64,000 nt of DNA. Origin: Thermocrispum municipale DSM 44069 (lineage in GTDB: Bacteria; Actinomycetota; Actinomycetes; Mycobacteriales; Pseudonocardiaceae). The notes under the pieces are model-generated. The model searched no databases, was not told the origin of the DNA, and was given only the letters and a program-made list of their open reading frames with translations. Position 1 is the stretch's first letter, and each line of letters opens with the position of its first letter. Both the position numbers and the translations under genes were made by a program. This document shows positions 49,210-59,419 of the stretch, in pieces. The DNA lies in NCBI RefSeq assembly GCF_000427825.1, contig NZ_KE386593.1:62202-126201 (forward strand), in the 5' to 3' direction.

Positions 49210-50544
49210 ATGTTCGACTGGCTCCCCTTGGTGCAACTCGAGCCGGGCTCGACCACCCGCTTCTGGGTCCACCTGATCTCGATTCCGCTGTTCACCGGCA
49301 TCATCGGCTACATCACCAACTGGACCGGCGTGGTGATGTTGTTCCACCCGCTGAAGTTCTACGGCATCCGCATCCCCGGGCTGCGCGTGCTGTTCCCGCT
49401 CATGCCGCGCCGGGTGCAGGTGCTCCCGCTGCTGCAGTACGACGGCCGGGTCGGCTGGCAAGGCATCGTGCCGTCCCGCGCCGACAAGATGGCCAGCATC
49501 GCCGTCGACAAGGGCCTGGCCAAACTCGGCGGGATCAGCGACTTCTATCGCGAACTCGAGCCGGACCGGATCGCCGAACACCTCACCGCCATCGCGCAGG
49601 CGCAGATCCGTGACGTGGTCGAGGAGATCATGCTGCGCGAGGACCCGCAGCTGTGGAACGACCTGCCGCCGCAGGTGAAGGAGATCGTCTTCGCCAGGGT
49701 CGAGCAGCAGCTGCCGTCGGTGGTCAAGAGCCTGACCGACAAGATCGGCGACAACATCGACCAGCTGATCGACGCCAAGCTGATGGTCATCCGCTATCTG
49801 ACCGAGAACCCGACCAAGCTGAACAGCATCTTCCAGGACATCGGCCGCAAAGAGCTGCGGTTCATGCAGAACTTCGGCTTCTACTTCGGCCTGCCGATGG
49901 GCCTGGTGCTGTTCGGTGTGCTGCACTTCTGGCCGGACTGGTTCGGCGTCGAGGCGCCGTGGTACGTGCTGCCGGTCGGCGGCGCGGTGATCGGCTGGGT
50001 GGTGAACTGGCTCGGCATCGAGATGATCTTCGAGCCGGTGCAGCCCAAGTGGTGGATCCCGTGGCGGCAGGGCCTGTTCATCAAACGCAAGGACGAAGTC
50101 ACCGAGGGATACGCGCGGCTGATCGCCGAGCACATCATCACGCTGCAGAACGTCGGCGACGAGCTGCTGCACGGTCCACGCTCGGATCGCACCCACCGCA
50201 TGCTGTTGGACAGCCTCAAACCCGCGGTGGACCGCGCCGTCGGGTTCGCCCGTACGGCCGTCCGGGTAGCCATCGGCACACGGGAGTACGAGAACATCAG
50301 ATCGTCGGTGGCGCGCAAGGCCAGTTCGTTCGCGCCGGCGGCCTTCGCCGACGCGGAGTTCAACAAGCGGCAGGGAGCCAAGATCGAGAACTTCATCGCC
50401 AGTCAGATGCGTCGGATGAGCGAAGCGGATTTCGTGCAGATGCTGCGTTCGGCGATCAAGCAGGACGAGTGGCTGCTGTTCGTGCACGGCGGCGCGCTCG
50501 GCATCTTCGCCGGCCTGGTTCACCTGGCGATCTTCGGGGTGTGA
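49210..50544 (+). CDS. DUF445-family membrane protein
   Basis: 444 residues from the ATG at 49210 with GGGAG upstream; a longer in-frame extension runs through tandem repeats and is not protein-like. The N-terminal helix block IPLFTGIIGYITNWTGVVMLFHP is the DUF445/YheB signature. A long helical region (aa 100-220, with amphipathic DKIGDNIDQLID-type segments) is followed by a second paired membrane hairpin (VLFGVLHFWPDWFG and GGAVIGWVVNWLGIEMIFEP), and a C-terminal helix GGALGIFAGLVHLAIFG. Function unknown. One base separates its stop from the next gene, so the two form an operon. Confidence 0.88.
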   Translation: MFDWLPLVQLEPGSTTRFWVHLISIPLFTGIIGYITNWTGVVMLFHPLKFYGIRIPGLRVLFPLMPRRVQVLPLLQYDGRVGWQGIVPSRADKMASIAVDKGLAKLGGISDFYRELEPDRIAEHLTAIAQAQIRDVVEEIMLREDPQLWNDLPPQVKEIVFARVEQQLPSVVKSLTDKIGDNIDQLIDAKLMVIRYLTENPTKLNSIFQDIGRKELRFMQNFGFYFGLPMGLVLFGVLHFWPDWFGVEAPWYVLPVGGAVIGWVVNWLGIEMIFEPVQPKWWIPWRQGLFIKRKDEVTEGYARLIAEHIITLQNVGDELLHGPRSDRTHRMLLDSLKPAVDRAVGFARTAVRVAIGTREYENIRSSVARKASSFAPAAFADAEFNKRQGAKIENFIASQMRRMSEADFVQMLRSAIKQDEWLLFVHGGALGIFAGLVHLAIFGV

Positions 50545-50545
50545 G

Positions 50546-51418
50546 ATGAGCGAACTGCAAAAGCGACCGGCCAAGCGCGTGGTCCCCGTAGTGGGGAACA
50601 CGGACCTGGTGCAGGGCATCAGCGGACTGCTGCGGGTCGCCGCGACCACGTCGTGGCGCACGGTGAATCGCACCCTGGGAGCAACCGTGCGCGCGGGCCG
50701 CACCGCGGTGGAACGCACGCTGGACGGCGAACGCCCGGTGGAGGTGCTCCAGGAAACGACCGCCGAGCTGCGCGAGTTCGCGTGGCGCACGCTCGGGCTC
50801 GACGAGCTGAACACCTCGTCGAGCAAGCAACCGCGCGGCGGCACGATGACCGGGCTGCTCGGCTCGTTCGGGGCGTTCGGGCCACCTGCCCAGACCAACG
50901 GCGACGAGGTGCCGACAGCGGCGACCCTGCGTGCTCGAGGGCAGGAGTTGTTGAACCGGTCCGCCGACGTCGACGTGGACGAAGAAGGGCACCCCGCATA
51001 CGCCAGGATCCTCTCCGAGATCACCCCGGACGAGGCCCGCATCCTGCGTTTCCTCTACCGGGAGGGCCCGCAACCGGCCATCGACGTGCGCACCAATCGC
51101 CCGTTCGGCATCGGCTCGGAACTCGTCGCCAGCGGGCTGAACATGATCGGTGAGCACGCCGGCCTGCGGCACCTGGACCGGATCCAGCCGTACCTGATCA
51201 ACCTGTCCCGGCTCGGGCTGATCGAGTTCTCCAAGGAGACCGTGCGCAATCCGAACCGCTACCAGGTGGTGGAGGCCCAGCCGCGCGTGCTCGAGGCGAT
51301 GAAGCAGGCCGGGCGGGCGCCGAAGATCGTGCGCCGCAGCGTCTTGCTGAACGCGTTCGGCCGGGAGTTCTGCAAGGTGTGTCTGTTCGGCGACGAGCAG
51401 CCGACGACCATCGGCTGA
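50546..51418 (+). CDS. Abi-alpha-like (DUF4393-type) protein
   Basis: 290 residues. The first ~110 residues are amphipathic helices; residues 140-285 contain ITPDEARILRFLYREGPQPAIDVRTNRPFGIG and YLINLSRLGLIEFSKE, which resemble the winged-helix-like Abi-alpha (DUF4393) domain named after abortive phage infection. The match is from memory of the pattern and should be tested. No toxin motif is visible. It is one base downstream of the DUF445 gene and should be made together with it; an envelope or stress role is as plausible as phage defence. Confidence 0.7.
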   Translation: MSELQKRPAKRVVPVVGNTDLVQGISGLLRVAATTSWRTVNRTLGATVRAGRTAVERTLDGERPVEVLQETTAELREFAWRTLGLDELNTSSSKQPRGGTMTGLLGSFGAFGPPAQTNGDEVPTAATLRARGQELLNRSADVDVDEEGHPAYARILSEITPDEARILRFLYREGPQPAIDVRTNRPFGIGSELVASGLNMIGEHAGLRHLDRIQPYLINLSRLGLIEFSKETVRNPNRYQVVEAQPRVLEAMKQAGRAPKIVRRSVLLNAFGREFCKVCLFGDEQPTTIG

Positions 51419-51484
51419 GAGTCACGTCTCCCGATCCCCGCACAGCGCCCACCGAAACCACGCGGTCCTAGTAGGCTCGCCACC

Positions 51485-52879
51485 ATGGCAACTCACTTCG
51501 ACGTGGTCGTGCTCGGGGCCGGGCCCGGTGGGTACGTCGCCGCGATCAGGGCAGCACAGCTGGGTCTTTCCACCGCGATCGTCGAGGAAAAGTATTGGGG
51601 TGGGGTCTGTCTCAACGTGGGCTGCATCCCCTCCAAGGCGTTGCTGCGCAACGCCGAGTTGGTGCACCTGTTCACCAACGAGAAGGACACCTTCGGCATC
51701 AGCGGTGACGTGACCTTCGACTTCGGTGCGGCCTTCAAACGCAGCAGGGACGTCGCGGAAGGCCGCGTCAAGGGCGTGCACTACCTGATGAAGAAGAACA
51801 AGATCACCCAGTTCCCCGGGTGGGGCACGTTCACCGACCCGAACACGCTGCGCGTCCAGCTGGTCGACGGTGGCGAGGAAACCATCACGTTCGACAACGC
51901 CATCATCGCCGCGGGCGCCACCACCAAGCTGCTGCCGGGCACGTCGCTGTCCGAGCGCGTGGTGACCTACGAGCAGCAGATCCTCAGCGAGCAGCTGCCG
52001 GAGTCGATCGTCATCGCGGGCGCGGGCGCGATCGGCGTCGAGTTCGCCTACGTGCTGCACAACTACGGCGTCAAGGTCACCATCGTCGAGTTCCTGGACC
52101 GGATGGTCCCGACCGAGGACGCCGACGTGTCCAAGGAGCTGCTCAAGCGCTACAAGCGGCTCGGTATCGAGGTGCGCACCGGCACCCGGGTGGACGCCAT
52201 CGACGACAGCGGCGACAAGGTCAAGGTCACCGTCACCAAGGGCGACCAGCAGGAGGTGCTGGAGACCGACAAGGTGCTGCAGGCCATCGGCTTCCAGCCG
52301 CGCGTGGAGGGCTACGGCCTGGAGAACACCGGCGTCGCGCTGACCGAGCGCGGGGCGATCGACGTGGACGGCTTCTGCCGCACCAACGTCGACCACATCT
52401 TCGCCATCGGTGACGTCACCGCGAAGCTGATGCTCGCGCACACCGCGGAGGCGATGGGTGTCATCGCGGCGGAGACCATCGCGGGCGCGGAGACCATGGA
52501 GCTCGACTACGCGATGATCCCGCGGGCGACCTACTGCCAGCCGCAGATCGCGTCGTTCGGCTACACCGAGGAGCAGGCGCGCGACCTGGGCTACGACGTG
52601 AAGGTGGCCAAGTTCCCGTTCACCGCCAACGGCAAGGCGCACGGACTGGGCGACGCCCAGGGCTTCGTGAAGCTGATCTCCGACGCCACCTACGGCGAGC
52701 TGATCGGCGGGCACCTGATCGGCCCGGACGTCACCGAGCTGCTGCCGGAGCTGACGCTGGCGCAGCAGTGGGATCTCACGGTTTACGAGGTCGCCCGCAA
52801 CGTGCACGCGCACCCGACGCTGAACGAGGCGGTCAAGGAGGCCATCCACGGACTGGCCGGCCACATGATCAACATGTAG
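51485..52879 (+). CDS. lpd: Dihydrolipoyl dehydrogenase (E3)
   Basis: 464 residues. FAD-binding [17 protein letters not shown], the redox disulfide [13 protein letters not shown], the NAD-binding [20 protein letters not shown] for FAD, and the C-terminal His-Glu catalytic pair in [15 protein letters not shown]. It reoxidises lipoamide in pyruvate, 2-oxoglutarate and branched-chain dehydrogenase complexes. It could serve the fused E1 at 31.6 kb, but no E2 is close, so this is probably the housekeeping enzyme. TAGTAG just before the start is a possible -10 with a very short leader. Confidence 0.96.
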   Translation: MATHFDVVVLGAGPGGYVAAIRAAQLGLSTAIVEEKYWGGVCLNVGCIPSKALLRNAELVHLFTNEKDTFGISGDVTFDFGAAFKRSRDVAEGRVKGVHYLMKKNKITQFPGWGTFTDPNTLRVQLVDGGEETITFDNAIIAAGATTKLLPGTSLSERVVTYEQQILSEQLPESIVIAGAGAIGVEFAYVLHNYGVKVTIVEFLDRMVPTEDADVSKELLKRYKRLGIEVRTGTRVDAIDDSGDKVKVTVTKGDQQEVLETDKVLQAIGFQPRVEGYGLENTGVALTERGAIDVDGFCRTNVDHIFAIGDVTAKLMLAHTAEAMGVIAAETIAGAETMELDYAMIPRATYCQPQIASFGYTEEQARDLGYDVKVAKFPFTANGKAHGLGDAQGFVKLISDATYGELIGGHLIGPDVTELLPELTLAQQWDLTVYEVARNVHAHPTLNEAVKEAIHGLAGHMINM

Positions 52880-52895
52880 CTCGACTCGCATGCGA

Positions 52896-52929
52896 ACAGG
52901 GTCGCGGCCTTTCTCGGTCGCGGCCCTGT
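52896..52929 (+). terminator. Hairpin terminator after lpd
   Basis: ACAGGGTCGCGGCC and GGTCGCGGCCCTGT form a 14-bp stem with two G-T pairs around a six-base loop, then CTTACTT. It is 17 bases after the lpd stop. Confidence 0.75.
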
Positions 52930-52992
52930 CTTACTTGGGCCACCCGATTGATCATGCGGGACAACCGCCGCGACCGCGGGCATGATGGCGAC

Positions 52993-53856
52993 GTGACGAA
53001 AGCCCTGTTCGTCGGTCTGACGACCATCGACATCGCCTACCTGGTCGACAACTATCCGAAAGAAGACAGCAAGACCCAGGCGTCGGATCAGTTCCTCGCC
53101 GCGGGCGGTCCCGCGGCCAATGCGGCCGTGGCGTACTCGTTCCTGGCCGGGACCGAGACCACACTGGTGACCGCGTTGGGGTCGCACCCACTCACCGGGA
53201 TCGCCCGGAACGATCTCACCAACGCCGAGGTGCGGATTGTCGACGTCCTCGACGGCGGGGAGCAACCACCACCGATCTCGTCGATCGTCGTCGCGCGTCA
53301 CGGCCGCACACGCACACTGGTCTCGCTGGACGGCAGCCGGATCGCGGCGCCCGCCGTCGACCTGTCGACCGAGCTGAAGGACGCCTCGTTCTTGCTGGTC
53401 GACGGGCACTACCCGCAGCTCTGTCTGGAGGCCGCTCAGCAGGCCCGCGAGCTCGGTGTCATGGTCGTGGTGGACGCGGGCCGCTGGAAGGACGTGTACC
53501 ACGAACTGTTGCCGCTGGCCGACATCGCGATCTGCTCATCGGCGTTCCAGCCACCGGACGTCAGCTACAAGCCCCGGGCGATCCTGCAGTACCTGGAGGA
53601 CCGGGACGTCTCCGCGGCGATCACCGACGGAGGCGAACCCATCATCTACAACTCGACCGAAGGCAGCGGTGTCTTGCCGGTCGCGGCTGAACCCGTGATC
53701 GACACCCTCGGTGCGGGCGACATCCTGCACGGCGCGTTCTGCCACTTCTTCGGGCGGCTCCCGTTCCCGGAAGCGTTGGCTGCGGCCGCCGAGGTGGCGA
53801 CGTTCTCCTGCCGTTACTTCGGCACCCGGGAGTGGATGCGTCACTGGCCGTCGTAG
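52993..53856 (+). CDS. PfkB-family sugar or nucleoside kinase
   Basis: 287 residues from the GTG at 52993. The N-terminal FVGLTTIDIAYLVDNYP and GGPAANAAVAYSFL give the substrate-side Gly loop; the C-terminal DTLGAGDILHGAF holds the catalytic Asp and anion hole of ribokinase-like kinases. Somewhat short compared with ribokinase (about 300-310). The sugar or nucleoside is not predictable. Its last 16 bases overlap the end of the convergent uridine-kinase-like gene. Confidence 0.92.
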   Translation: MTKALFVGLTTIDIAYLVDNYPKEDSKTQASDQFLAAGGPAANAAVAYSFLAGTETTLVTALGSHPLTGIARNDLTNAEVRIVDVLDGGEQPPPISSIVVARHGRTRTLVSLDGSRIAAPAVDLSTELKDASFLLVDGHYPQLCLEAAQQARELGVMVVVDAGRWKDVYHELLPLADIAICSSAFQPPDVSYKPRAILQYLEDRDVSAAITDGGEPIIYNSTEGSGVLPVAAEPVIDTLGAGDILHGAFCHFFGRLPFPEALAAAAEVATFSCRYFGTREWMRHWPS

Positions 53857-54530
53857 GGCTTGCGGAGGCGGTAGGTCCTGCCCTCGTCGACCAGCACCAG
53901 GTCCGCGCGGTCGATGCTGGACGCGACGATCTCCGCGTTCGCCAGGTCGCTGATTTCGACCTTCTGCCGAGCCACGTCCGGGGTCTTGCCACCGTCGACG
54001 TGCCGGGCGTACAGCCGTTGCGCCAGCAGGGCCCGATCGGCGTCCAGAAACCATGCCTCGTCCAGACACGACCGGATGTCGGACCAGCCGTACACGTCGA
54101 GCAGCAGGTAATTGCCTTCGGTGATCACGATGGTCGTGTTCGCGCTGAATCGCGCGCCGTCGAGCCTGGGTTCGTGCCGCGTTCGGTCGTAAACCGGCAC
54201 GGCGACGTCCTCGCCGGACCGACGCAGCGCTCGCAGGATCTCGACGTAACCGTCGACGTCGAACGTGTGCGGTTCGCCCTTCTGGTGGGTCCAGCCGCGG
54301 AGTGCGAGTTCGGCATTGGGCAAGTGGAAGCCGTCCATCGGCGCTATCTCCACAGCGTCTTTGCCCGCGATCGCTCGAATGCCGTCCCGAAGGCGTTCGG
54401 CCAGCGTCGATTTCCCTGCACCCGGCGGCCCGGCTATTCCCAGCACGTACCGCGCCGACGAGCGCGCTTTCGCACGCTCCAGAACCTGTCGAGCCAGCTC
54501 ATCGATGGCGATCGTCCGGCCGGCTTCCAC
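53841..54530 (-). CDS. P-loop nucleoside/pantothenate-kinase-like protein (uridine kinase family)
   Basis: 229 residues from a GTG at 54530. Walker A GPPGAGKST near residue 35, APMDGFHLPN (the DGFH substrate site shared by uridine, pantothenate and fructose-type kinases), PVYDRTRHEP and VITEGNYLLLD as Walker B-like. The organisation matches the FrcK/YggC branch of nucleoside-triphosphate hydrolases with unknown small-molecule substrates. Convergent with PfkB; a shared metabolic role is possible but unproven. Confidence 0.9.
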   Translation of the reverse strand: MEAGRTIAIDELARQVLERAKARSSARYVLGIAGPPGAGKSTLAERLRDGIRAIAGKDAVEIAPMDGFHLPNAELALRGWTHQKGEPHTFDVDGYVEILRALRRSGEDVAVPVYDRTRHEPRLDGARFSANTTIVITEGNYLLLDVYGWSDIRSCLDEAWFLDADRALLAQRLYARHVDGGKTPDVARQKVEISDLANAEIVASSIDRADLVLVDEGRTYRLRKPYDGQ

Positions 54531-54557
54531 ACCGCCGATGCTACTGCCGCAACGAGG

Positions 54558-55139
54558 TCACTCCCGGTCGAAGTGGGCCAGCCGAACGCAGATGGCGCCC
54601 ATCGCGTACCCGGTGACGATCCCGCCGAGGAACGGCACCCAGGTGTAGTAGGTCAAGTACTCGCCGATGATGCCGAAGGTCTGCACGAACCAGCTGCCGC
54701 CGAGCGACCGTGCGGAGGCCAGCATCTCGGCCATGGTGGTGTCGTCGATGCCGAGACCGGCCGCATACGTCACTCCCACGGCTCCGAGAACGCCGAAAGC
54801 GGCGATCTCGAACGCGTGCAGCCGTTGCGTCGACGCCAGCCACATCAGGCCTGCGACCAGCACGGACAGCGGGAAAGTCAGGATGAAAGCGCCGGGGAAC
54901 GTCAACGATGAACCGAGCGCCGCGGAGATTTTCGCCACCACGGCCATTCCGGCGACGGCGGCCGACAACAGGGCGTTGCCGAGGATCAGCGTGGCCACGG
55001 CCAGCATGATTCGCCCGGCGATCGCGGAGCGCTCGGGGCGAGTCGTGGGCGGGCCCGCGGCGCCGTCCCGGCGCATCGCGCGCGGCAGCAACTCGCCCAG
55101 CTCGAGCTCGTTAGCCGCCTCGGCCGCATGGTGTTCCAT
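54558..55139 (-). CDS. Hypothetical membrane protein
   Basis: 193 residues. A charged N-terminal 40 residues (Glu/Leu-rich, then Arg-rich) is followed by about four membrane helices: LAVATLILGNALLSAAVAGM, LTFPLSVLVAGLMWLAS, FEIAAFGVLGAVGVTYAAG and YTWVPFLGGIVTGYAMGAI. No catalytic motif is visible. The ATG at 55139 has no strong ribosome site. It is separate from the kinase gene by 27 bases in the same direction, so the two may share a transcript. I do not recognise the family. Confidence 0.72.
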   Translation of the reverse strand: MEHHAAEAANELELGELLPRAMRRDGAAGPPTTRPERSAIAGRIMLAVATLILGNALLSAAVAGMAVVAKISAALGSSLTFPGAFILTFPLSVLVAGLMWLASTQRLHAFEIAAFGVLGAVGVTYAAGLGIDDTTMAEMLASARSLGGSWFVQTFGIIGEYLTYYTWVPFLGGIVTGYAMGAICVRLAHFDRE

Positions 55140-55303
55140 GCCTTGGACTCGCAGAAGTACGCGAAATCGTTACCTCATGTAACCGTGCATCCCCCTGCCG
55201 GGCTAGCACGGTGAACCGTCCGCGACCGCGCGACGTCCGAACGGGTCCCTCTCACCACCGGAAACGTTCCCCCACATGGACCTGGACCGGTCCCCGGCAG
55301 GGA

Positions 55304-55783
55304 TCACCGAGAGTAGGGATCGCCGTCGTCGATCGAGGGGCTCACATACGGCTCGGTGCCCATCGAGGTGTCGATCTGACCGGGCATCGGCGACACCGGC
55401 GGTTCGCCGATCTCGGCACCACCGACTTCGCGCCGCTGCTGCCGTGTCAGGCGCCGTGAGCGTGCGCTCTCCCGGTCCCGCATCGAGGACAGCGCCGTGG
55501 TCGCCGCCCAGTGTGCGACGGCGAGGAACAGCAACAGCAGGCCCAGCCGCGCCACCACGCCGGTCAGCGTGTTCCATTCCCCGATCGTCGAGGCCAGCGC
55601 GAGGACGCCGAACGAAACCAGGTGGAACAGCACCACGACCAGCTTCGTCTGGGATTCGGCCGAGCCCGCGTCGGAGGCGGACTGACGCAGCATCTTGCGG
55701 CCGCTGCGGTAGATGACCTGGCCGTCGATCACCACCAGCAGGGCACCGATCAGCAGGAACATGAGGTACGAGTTCGTGTCCAC
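55304..55783 (-). CDS. Hypothetical two- or three-helix membrane protein
   Basis: 159 residues from a GTG at 55783 (VDTNSYLMFLL); the in-frame extension upstream is composed of Ala/Arg/Pro repeats from a degenerate array and is probably not translated. Membrane helices: YLMFLLIGALLVVIDGQVIY, LVVVLFHLVSFGVLALA and GLLLLFLAVAHWAATTALS. The cytoplasmic C-terminus is charged (RDRESARSRRLTRQQRREVG) and ends acidic. A later ATG at 55762 is an alternative start. Family not recognised. Confidence 0.72.
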   Translation of the reverse strand: MDTNSYLMFLLIGALLVVIDGQVIYRSGRKMLRQSASDAGSAESQTKLVVVLFHLVSFGVLALASTIGEWNTLTGVVARLGLLLLFLAVAHWAATTALSSMRDRESARSRRLTRQQRREVGGAEIGEPPVSPMPGQIDTSMGTEPYVSPSIDDGDPYSR

Positions 55784-56083
55784 GGGGGCGGGGTACCCCG
55801 CGCAAGGGGTGTTGACACTACTCAGAGTCGGCCTGGCGCCACCATCCGTCGATCGGCCTAGCGGGGACGGTCGGATGAGGGGCACCGGCTCCCGCGGTGG
55901 TGCGGGCGCCGGTCGCGCAGTCCCGACGAGTGCAGGCCTCGCAGTCTGGGCGGGCGCCGCTCGCGCAGTCCCGATGAGCAAGCGCCGACCCCGCAGTCCC
56001 GACGAGAAAGCGCCGACCCCGCGGTGTCGCGGAGCCGGCGCCCTGGCTCGCCCGAAGCATCTCCCGCGGTGAGCGCCCCGGCT
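55784..56083. repeat. Gene-less 300-bp gap with degenerate tandem repeats
   Basis: Between the membrane protein and copA a GCGCAGTCCCGACGAG-type unit recurs three times (about 55914-56010), with AAGCGCCGACCCCGC following two copies. No gene, terminator hairpin or known regulatory site was recognised here. Confidence 0.6.
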
Positions 56084-58297
56084 TCAGCGGAAGCGGCGCA
56101 ACCGCAGGCTGTTGAGCACCACCGACACCGAGCTGAACGCCATCGCAGCCCCGGCGATCATCGGATTCAGCAGCCCGGCCGCCGCCAGCGGCAACGCCGC
56201 CAGGTTGTAGCCGAACGCCCATCCCAGGTTGCTCTTGATGACGCCCAGCGTGCGACGGCTCAGCCGGATGGCGTCGGCGGCCAGCCGGAGGTCACCGCGC
56301 ACCAGTGTCAGATCGCTGGCCTCGATCGCGACGTCCGTGCCGGTCCCCATGGCCAGGCCGAGGTCCGCCTGCGCGAGCGCGGCCGCGTCGTTGACGCCGT
56401 CGCCGACCATCGCGACGACCTTGCCCTCGTCCTGCAGCCGCTTGACGACGTCGACCTTGTCGGCGGGCATCACTTCGGCGATCACCTGGTCGGCGTCGAT
56501 CCCGACCTCCTCGGCAACGGCGGCCGCCACGCGCCCGTTGTCCCCGGTCAACAACACCGGGGTCAGCCCGAGCGCGCGCAACTGTCGCACCGCCTCGGCC
56601 GACGTCGGCTTCACGGTGTCGGCCACCGAGATCAGCCCGCGCGCCTTGCCGTCCCACCCGACCGCGACCACGGTGTGGCCGTCGGCCTCCGCCGAGCGCT
56701 GCCACCGGGCGAGGTCCTCGTCCAGCGGCATCGACCACTGCTCGAGCAACGCCGGGCGGCCCACCACGACGGCGTGACCGTCCACCACGCCCTGCACCCC
56801 GAGGCCTTCGACGCTGGCGAACTCGCTGACAGACGGCAGCTCGCCAAGTTTGTCCCGCGCCGCCGAAGCGATCGCCCGGGCGACGGGGTGCTCGGAAGCG
56901 TTCTCCAGCGCCCCGGCGATCCGCAGCACGTCCTCGTCGCCGTGCCAGTCGATCATCGACAGCTCACCGGTGGTCACCGTGCCCGTCTTGTCCAGCACGA
57001 CGGTGTCCACCCGCCGGGTCGACTCCAACACCTCCGGGCCCTTCATGAGGATGCCCAGCTGGGCACCACGCCCGGAGCCGACCAGCAACGCCGTGGGTGT
57101 CGCCAGGCCGAGCGCGCACGGGCAGGCGATGATCAGCACCGCGACCGCGGCGGTGATCGCGGCGGTCGCCGGCGAGCCGGTGCCGAGCCAGAAGCCCAGC
57201 GTGCCGGCGGCCAGCAGGATGACGCCGGGCACGAACACGCCGGAGATCCGGTCGGCCAGGCGCTGCACTTCCGCCTTGCCCGCCTGGGCCTGCTCGACCA
57301 GCTTGGCCAGCTGAGCCAGCTGGGTGTCCGCCCCGACGCGGGTGGCGCGCACGACCAGCCTGCCGCCTGCGTTGACCGTCGCACCGACCACCCGCGAGCC
57401 CTCGGCGACCTCGACCGGCACGGACTCTCCGGTGAGCATGCTCTCGTCGACCGCGGAACTGCCCTCGATGACCACGCCGTCGGTGGCGACCTTCTCGCCC
57501 GGCCGCACGACGAACGTGTCACCGACCGCCAGTTGCTCGACGGGGACGCGGATTTCCTTGCCGTCCCGCAACACGGCGACGTCCTTCGCGCCGAGCTCCA
57601 GCAGCGCCCGCAGCGCCGAGCCCGCCCGGCGCTTGGCACGCAGCTCGAAATACCGCCCGATCAGGATGAACGCGGTGACGCCCGCGGCCACCTCCAGGTA
57701 CATCGCCGGGCCCGCCCCGGCTTCCACAGTGAACCGGAACGGGTGCTTCATGCCCGGCATGCCCGCGCCACCCCAGAACAGCGCGTACAACGACCACCCG
57801 AAGGCGGCGGCCACCCCGAGGGAGATCAGCGTGTCCATGGTCGCCGTGCCGTGCCGGGCGTTGCGCGCGGCGGCCACGTGGAACGGCCAGGCACCCCAGA
57901 TCGCCACCGGCGCCGCCAGCGCCAGTGACGCCCACTGCCAGTAGGTGAATTGCAGCGGGGTGATCATGGCCATCGCGATCACCGGGATGGCCAGCACGGT
58001 GCTGATCAGCGCCCGGTCGCGCAGCGACCGCAGCTGCGGATCCTCGTCGGTGGCTTCGTCGGACTCCTCCACCGCGGGCAACGCGGCCGAGTAGCCTGCC
58101 TGCTCCACGGTGGCGATCAGGTCCTCGGGTGCGATGTTCTCCGGGTGGCTGACCGTCGCCTTCTCGGTGGCGTAGTTGACCGTCGCCTCGACGCCGTCGA
58201 GCTTGTTCAGCTTGCGCTCGATGCGGTTGGCGCACGAGGCACAGGTCATGCCGCTGATGGCCAGCTCGACGGTCCGGCGGGTCGCTTGATCAGCCAT
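56084..58297 (-). CDS. copA: Copper-exporting P1B-type ATPase
   Basis: 737 residues; GGAGGGG lies just before the ATG at 58297. One N-terminal heavy-metal-associated domain ([15 protein letters not shown]), eight membrane helices, actuator motif TGES ([10 protein letters not shown]), the ion-binding CPC in [11 protein letters not shown], phosphorylation DKTGT, the SEHPVA nucleotide-site His-Pro and the hinge [10 protein letters not shown]. This set defines CopA-like Cu(I) exporters in the plasma membrane. The start lies inside the end of the upstream secreted-protein gene (8-base overlap). Last gene of the copper operon. Confidence 0.97.
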   Translation of the reverse strand: MADQATRRTVELAISGMTCASCANRIERKLNKLDGVEATVNYATEKATVSHPENIAPEDLIATVEQAGYSAALPAVEESDEATDEDPQLRSLRDRALISTVLAIPVIAMAMITPLQFTYWQWASLALAAPVAIWGAWPFHVAAARNARHGTATMDTLISLGVAAAFGWSLYALFWGGAGMPGMKHPFRFTVEAGAGPAMYLEVAAGVTAFILIGRYFELRAKRRAGSALRALLELGAKDVAVLRDGKEIRVPVEQLAVGDTFVVRPGEKVATDGVVIEGSSAVDESMLTGESVPVEVAEGSRVVGATVNAGGRLVVRATRVGADTQLAQLAKLVEQAQAGKAEVQRLADRISGVFVPGVILLAAGTLGFWLGTGSPATAAITAAVAVLIIACPCALGLATPTALLVGSGRGAQLGILMKGPEVLESTRRVDTVVLDKTGTVTTGELSMIDWHGDEDVLRIAGALENASEHPVARAIASAARDKLGELPSVSEFASVEGLGVQGVVDGHAVVVGRPALLEQWSMPLDEDLARWQRSAEADGHTVVAVGWDGKARGLISVADTVKPTSAEAVRQLRALGLTPVLLTGDNGRVAAAVAEEVGIDADQVIAEVMPADKVDVVKRLQDEGKVVAMVGDGVNDAAALAQADLGLAMGTGTDVAIEASDLTLVRGDLRLAADAIRLSRRTLGVIKSNLGWAFGYNLAALPLAAAGLLNPMIAGAAMAFSSVSVVLNSLRLRRFR

Positions 58298-59171
58298 GAT
58301 GCCCCTCCGACGGCACCGTGAACTCCGCGGTGCGGACCTTGCCACGGTGCTGGAAATCCAAATACATCCGGTACGTGCCCGCGGACGGGACCTCCGCCTT
58401 GAAGCGGATCTCCGGCCCGCGCGCGTCGGGGTCGACCGGATGGACGTGCAGGTACGCCAGGTCACCTTGGCGGAGAGCGACCAGGTGTCCGGCCGCGCCC
58501 AGGTAGGGCTGCAGATCGGTCACCGGCTTGCCGCCGCGCGTGACCGTCAACGTCAGGTCCGACGTCTTGCCCGGCTCGAGCGTGCCGTCCAGTCGCACCT
58601 GATAGCCGTCGACCGTCGCCTGCTTGGACGGCTCGAAGGTCTCCGGGGCGAACGACCCCGGCACGGCGATGTCGACGCCCAGTGTCAACGCTTCGCCGCC
58701 GGTCGGTTTGAAGTCCGCGAACGCGCGGTAGCTGCCCGGTTTGGCGAGCCGCAGCGGCACGGACCACGTGCCGTCCGCCGCCATCGTCGGGTGCAGGTGC
58801 TGGAAACCTGCGGAATCACGCCGGACGACGATCAGGTGCAGCCGCTTGTCGTGCTCGACGTCGAACCGGGTGACGGCGTGTTCGTCCGGCCCCAGGATCC
58901 GGAACCGGAACTGCTCGGTGCGGTCCGCGCGCACCGTCGGGGTCAACGGCTGGAAGGTGTAGCCGTCCTGCGACGCGCTCAAACCACCAGGCAGGCCCGC
59001 CACGTGGGTGTTCTCCGCGTGCCCGCCGTCGCCGTGGCCCCCGGTCGTCGCCTTGTGCGCGCTGGGGGCAGGCTGGTCCTGCGGGCCTGCCGCGGCACCG
59101 ATGGCCCAGCCGCCACCCACGGCCACGGCGACCGCGGCGGCGAACACGGCGAGTTTGGCGGTGGTGTTCAT
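58290..59171 (-). CDS. Exported His-rich protein of the copper operon
   Basis: 293 residues; start in a four-base overlap with copZ. A signal or anchor segment ([25 protein letters not shown]) is followed by a His-rich linker ([21 protein letters not shown]), then two beta-rich domains with HLHLIV-type and [13 protein letters not shown] strands and a C-terminal GHHG. His clusters suggest copper binding outside the membrane, between CopZ/CopA and the wall. Related proteins recur beside copA in actinomycetes as unnamed secreted proteins. A role as extracellular copper acceptor is inference. Confidence 0.82.
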   Translation of the reverse strand: MNTTAKLAVFAAAVAVAVGGGWAIGAAAGPQDQPAPSAHKATTGGHGDGGHAENTHVAGLPGGLSASQDGYTFQPLTPTVRADRTEQFRFRILGPDEHAVTRFDVEHDKRLHLIVVRRDSAGFQHLHPTMAADGTWSVPLRLAKPGSYRAFADFKPTGGEALTLGVDIAVPGSFAPETFEPSKQATVDGYQVRLDGTLEPGKTSDLTLTVTRGGKPVTDLQPYLGAAGHLVALRQGDLAYLHVHPVDPDARGPEIRFKAEVPSAGTYRMYLDFQHRGKVRTAEFTVPSEGHHG

Positions 59172-59371
59172 GCCAACGCGTACCCGGCTTCCTCGACCGC
59201 TGCCCGCACGTCCGCGACGTTCAGGTCCGACTCGCTCACCACAGTGACCTTCCCGGTGGCCAGGTCGACGGACACGTCGCGCACGCCGGAAATGGCGCCG
59301 ATCTCCTCGGAGACCGAGCTGGCGCAGTGGCCGCAGGTCATGCCGGTAACGGTGTAGGTGTTCTCGGTCAT
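59168..59371 (-). CDS. copZ: Copper chaperone CopZ (heavy-metal-associated domain)
   Basis: 67 residues; GGAGG lies eight bases before the ATG. A single ferredoxin-like metal-binding domain with VTGMTCGHCASSVSEEIG, the MxCxxC Cu(I) site, and [11 protein letters not shown] at the end. It carries Cu(I) to CopA. First gene of the copZ, secreted protein, copA operon; a CsoR-type operator covers the promoter -10. Confidence 0.95.
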   Translation of the reverse strand: MTENTYTVTGMTCGHCASSVSEEIGAISGVRDVSVDLATGKVTVVSESDLNVADVRAAVEEAGYALA

Positions 59372-59399
59372 GCGGTTCCTCCTCTGTGCTTCTGCCGCG

Positions 59400-59419
59400 A
59401 CTATACCCCCTGAGGGTAT
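59400..59419 (-). promoter_or_regulatory. CsoR-type copper operator over the copZ promoter
   Basis: ATACCCCCTGAGGGTAT (59403-59419) is the ATACCC-N5-GGGTAT palindrome bound by CsoR copper repressors. On the minus strand TATAGT (59405-59400), a good -10, overlaps one arm. The copZ start is about 29 bases downstream. No csoR gene lies in the window. Confidence 0.85.
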
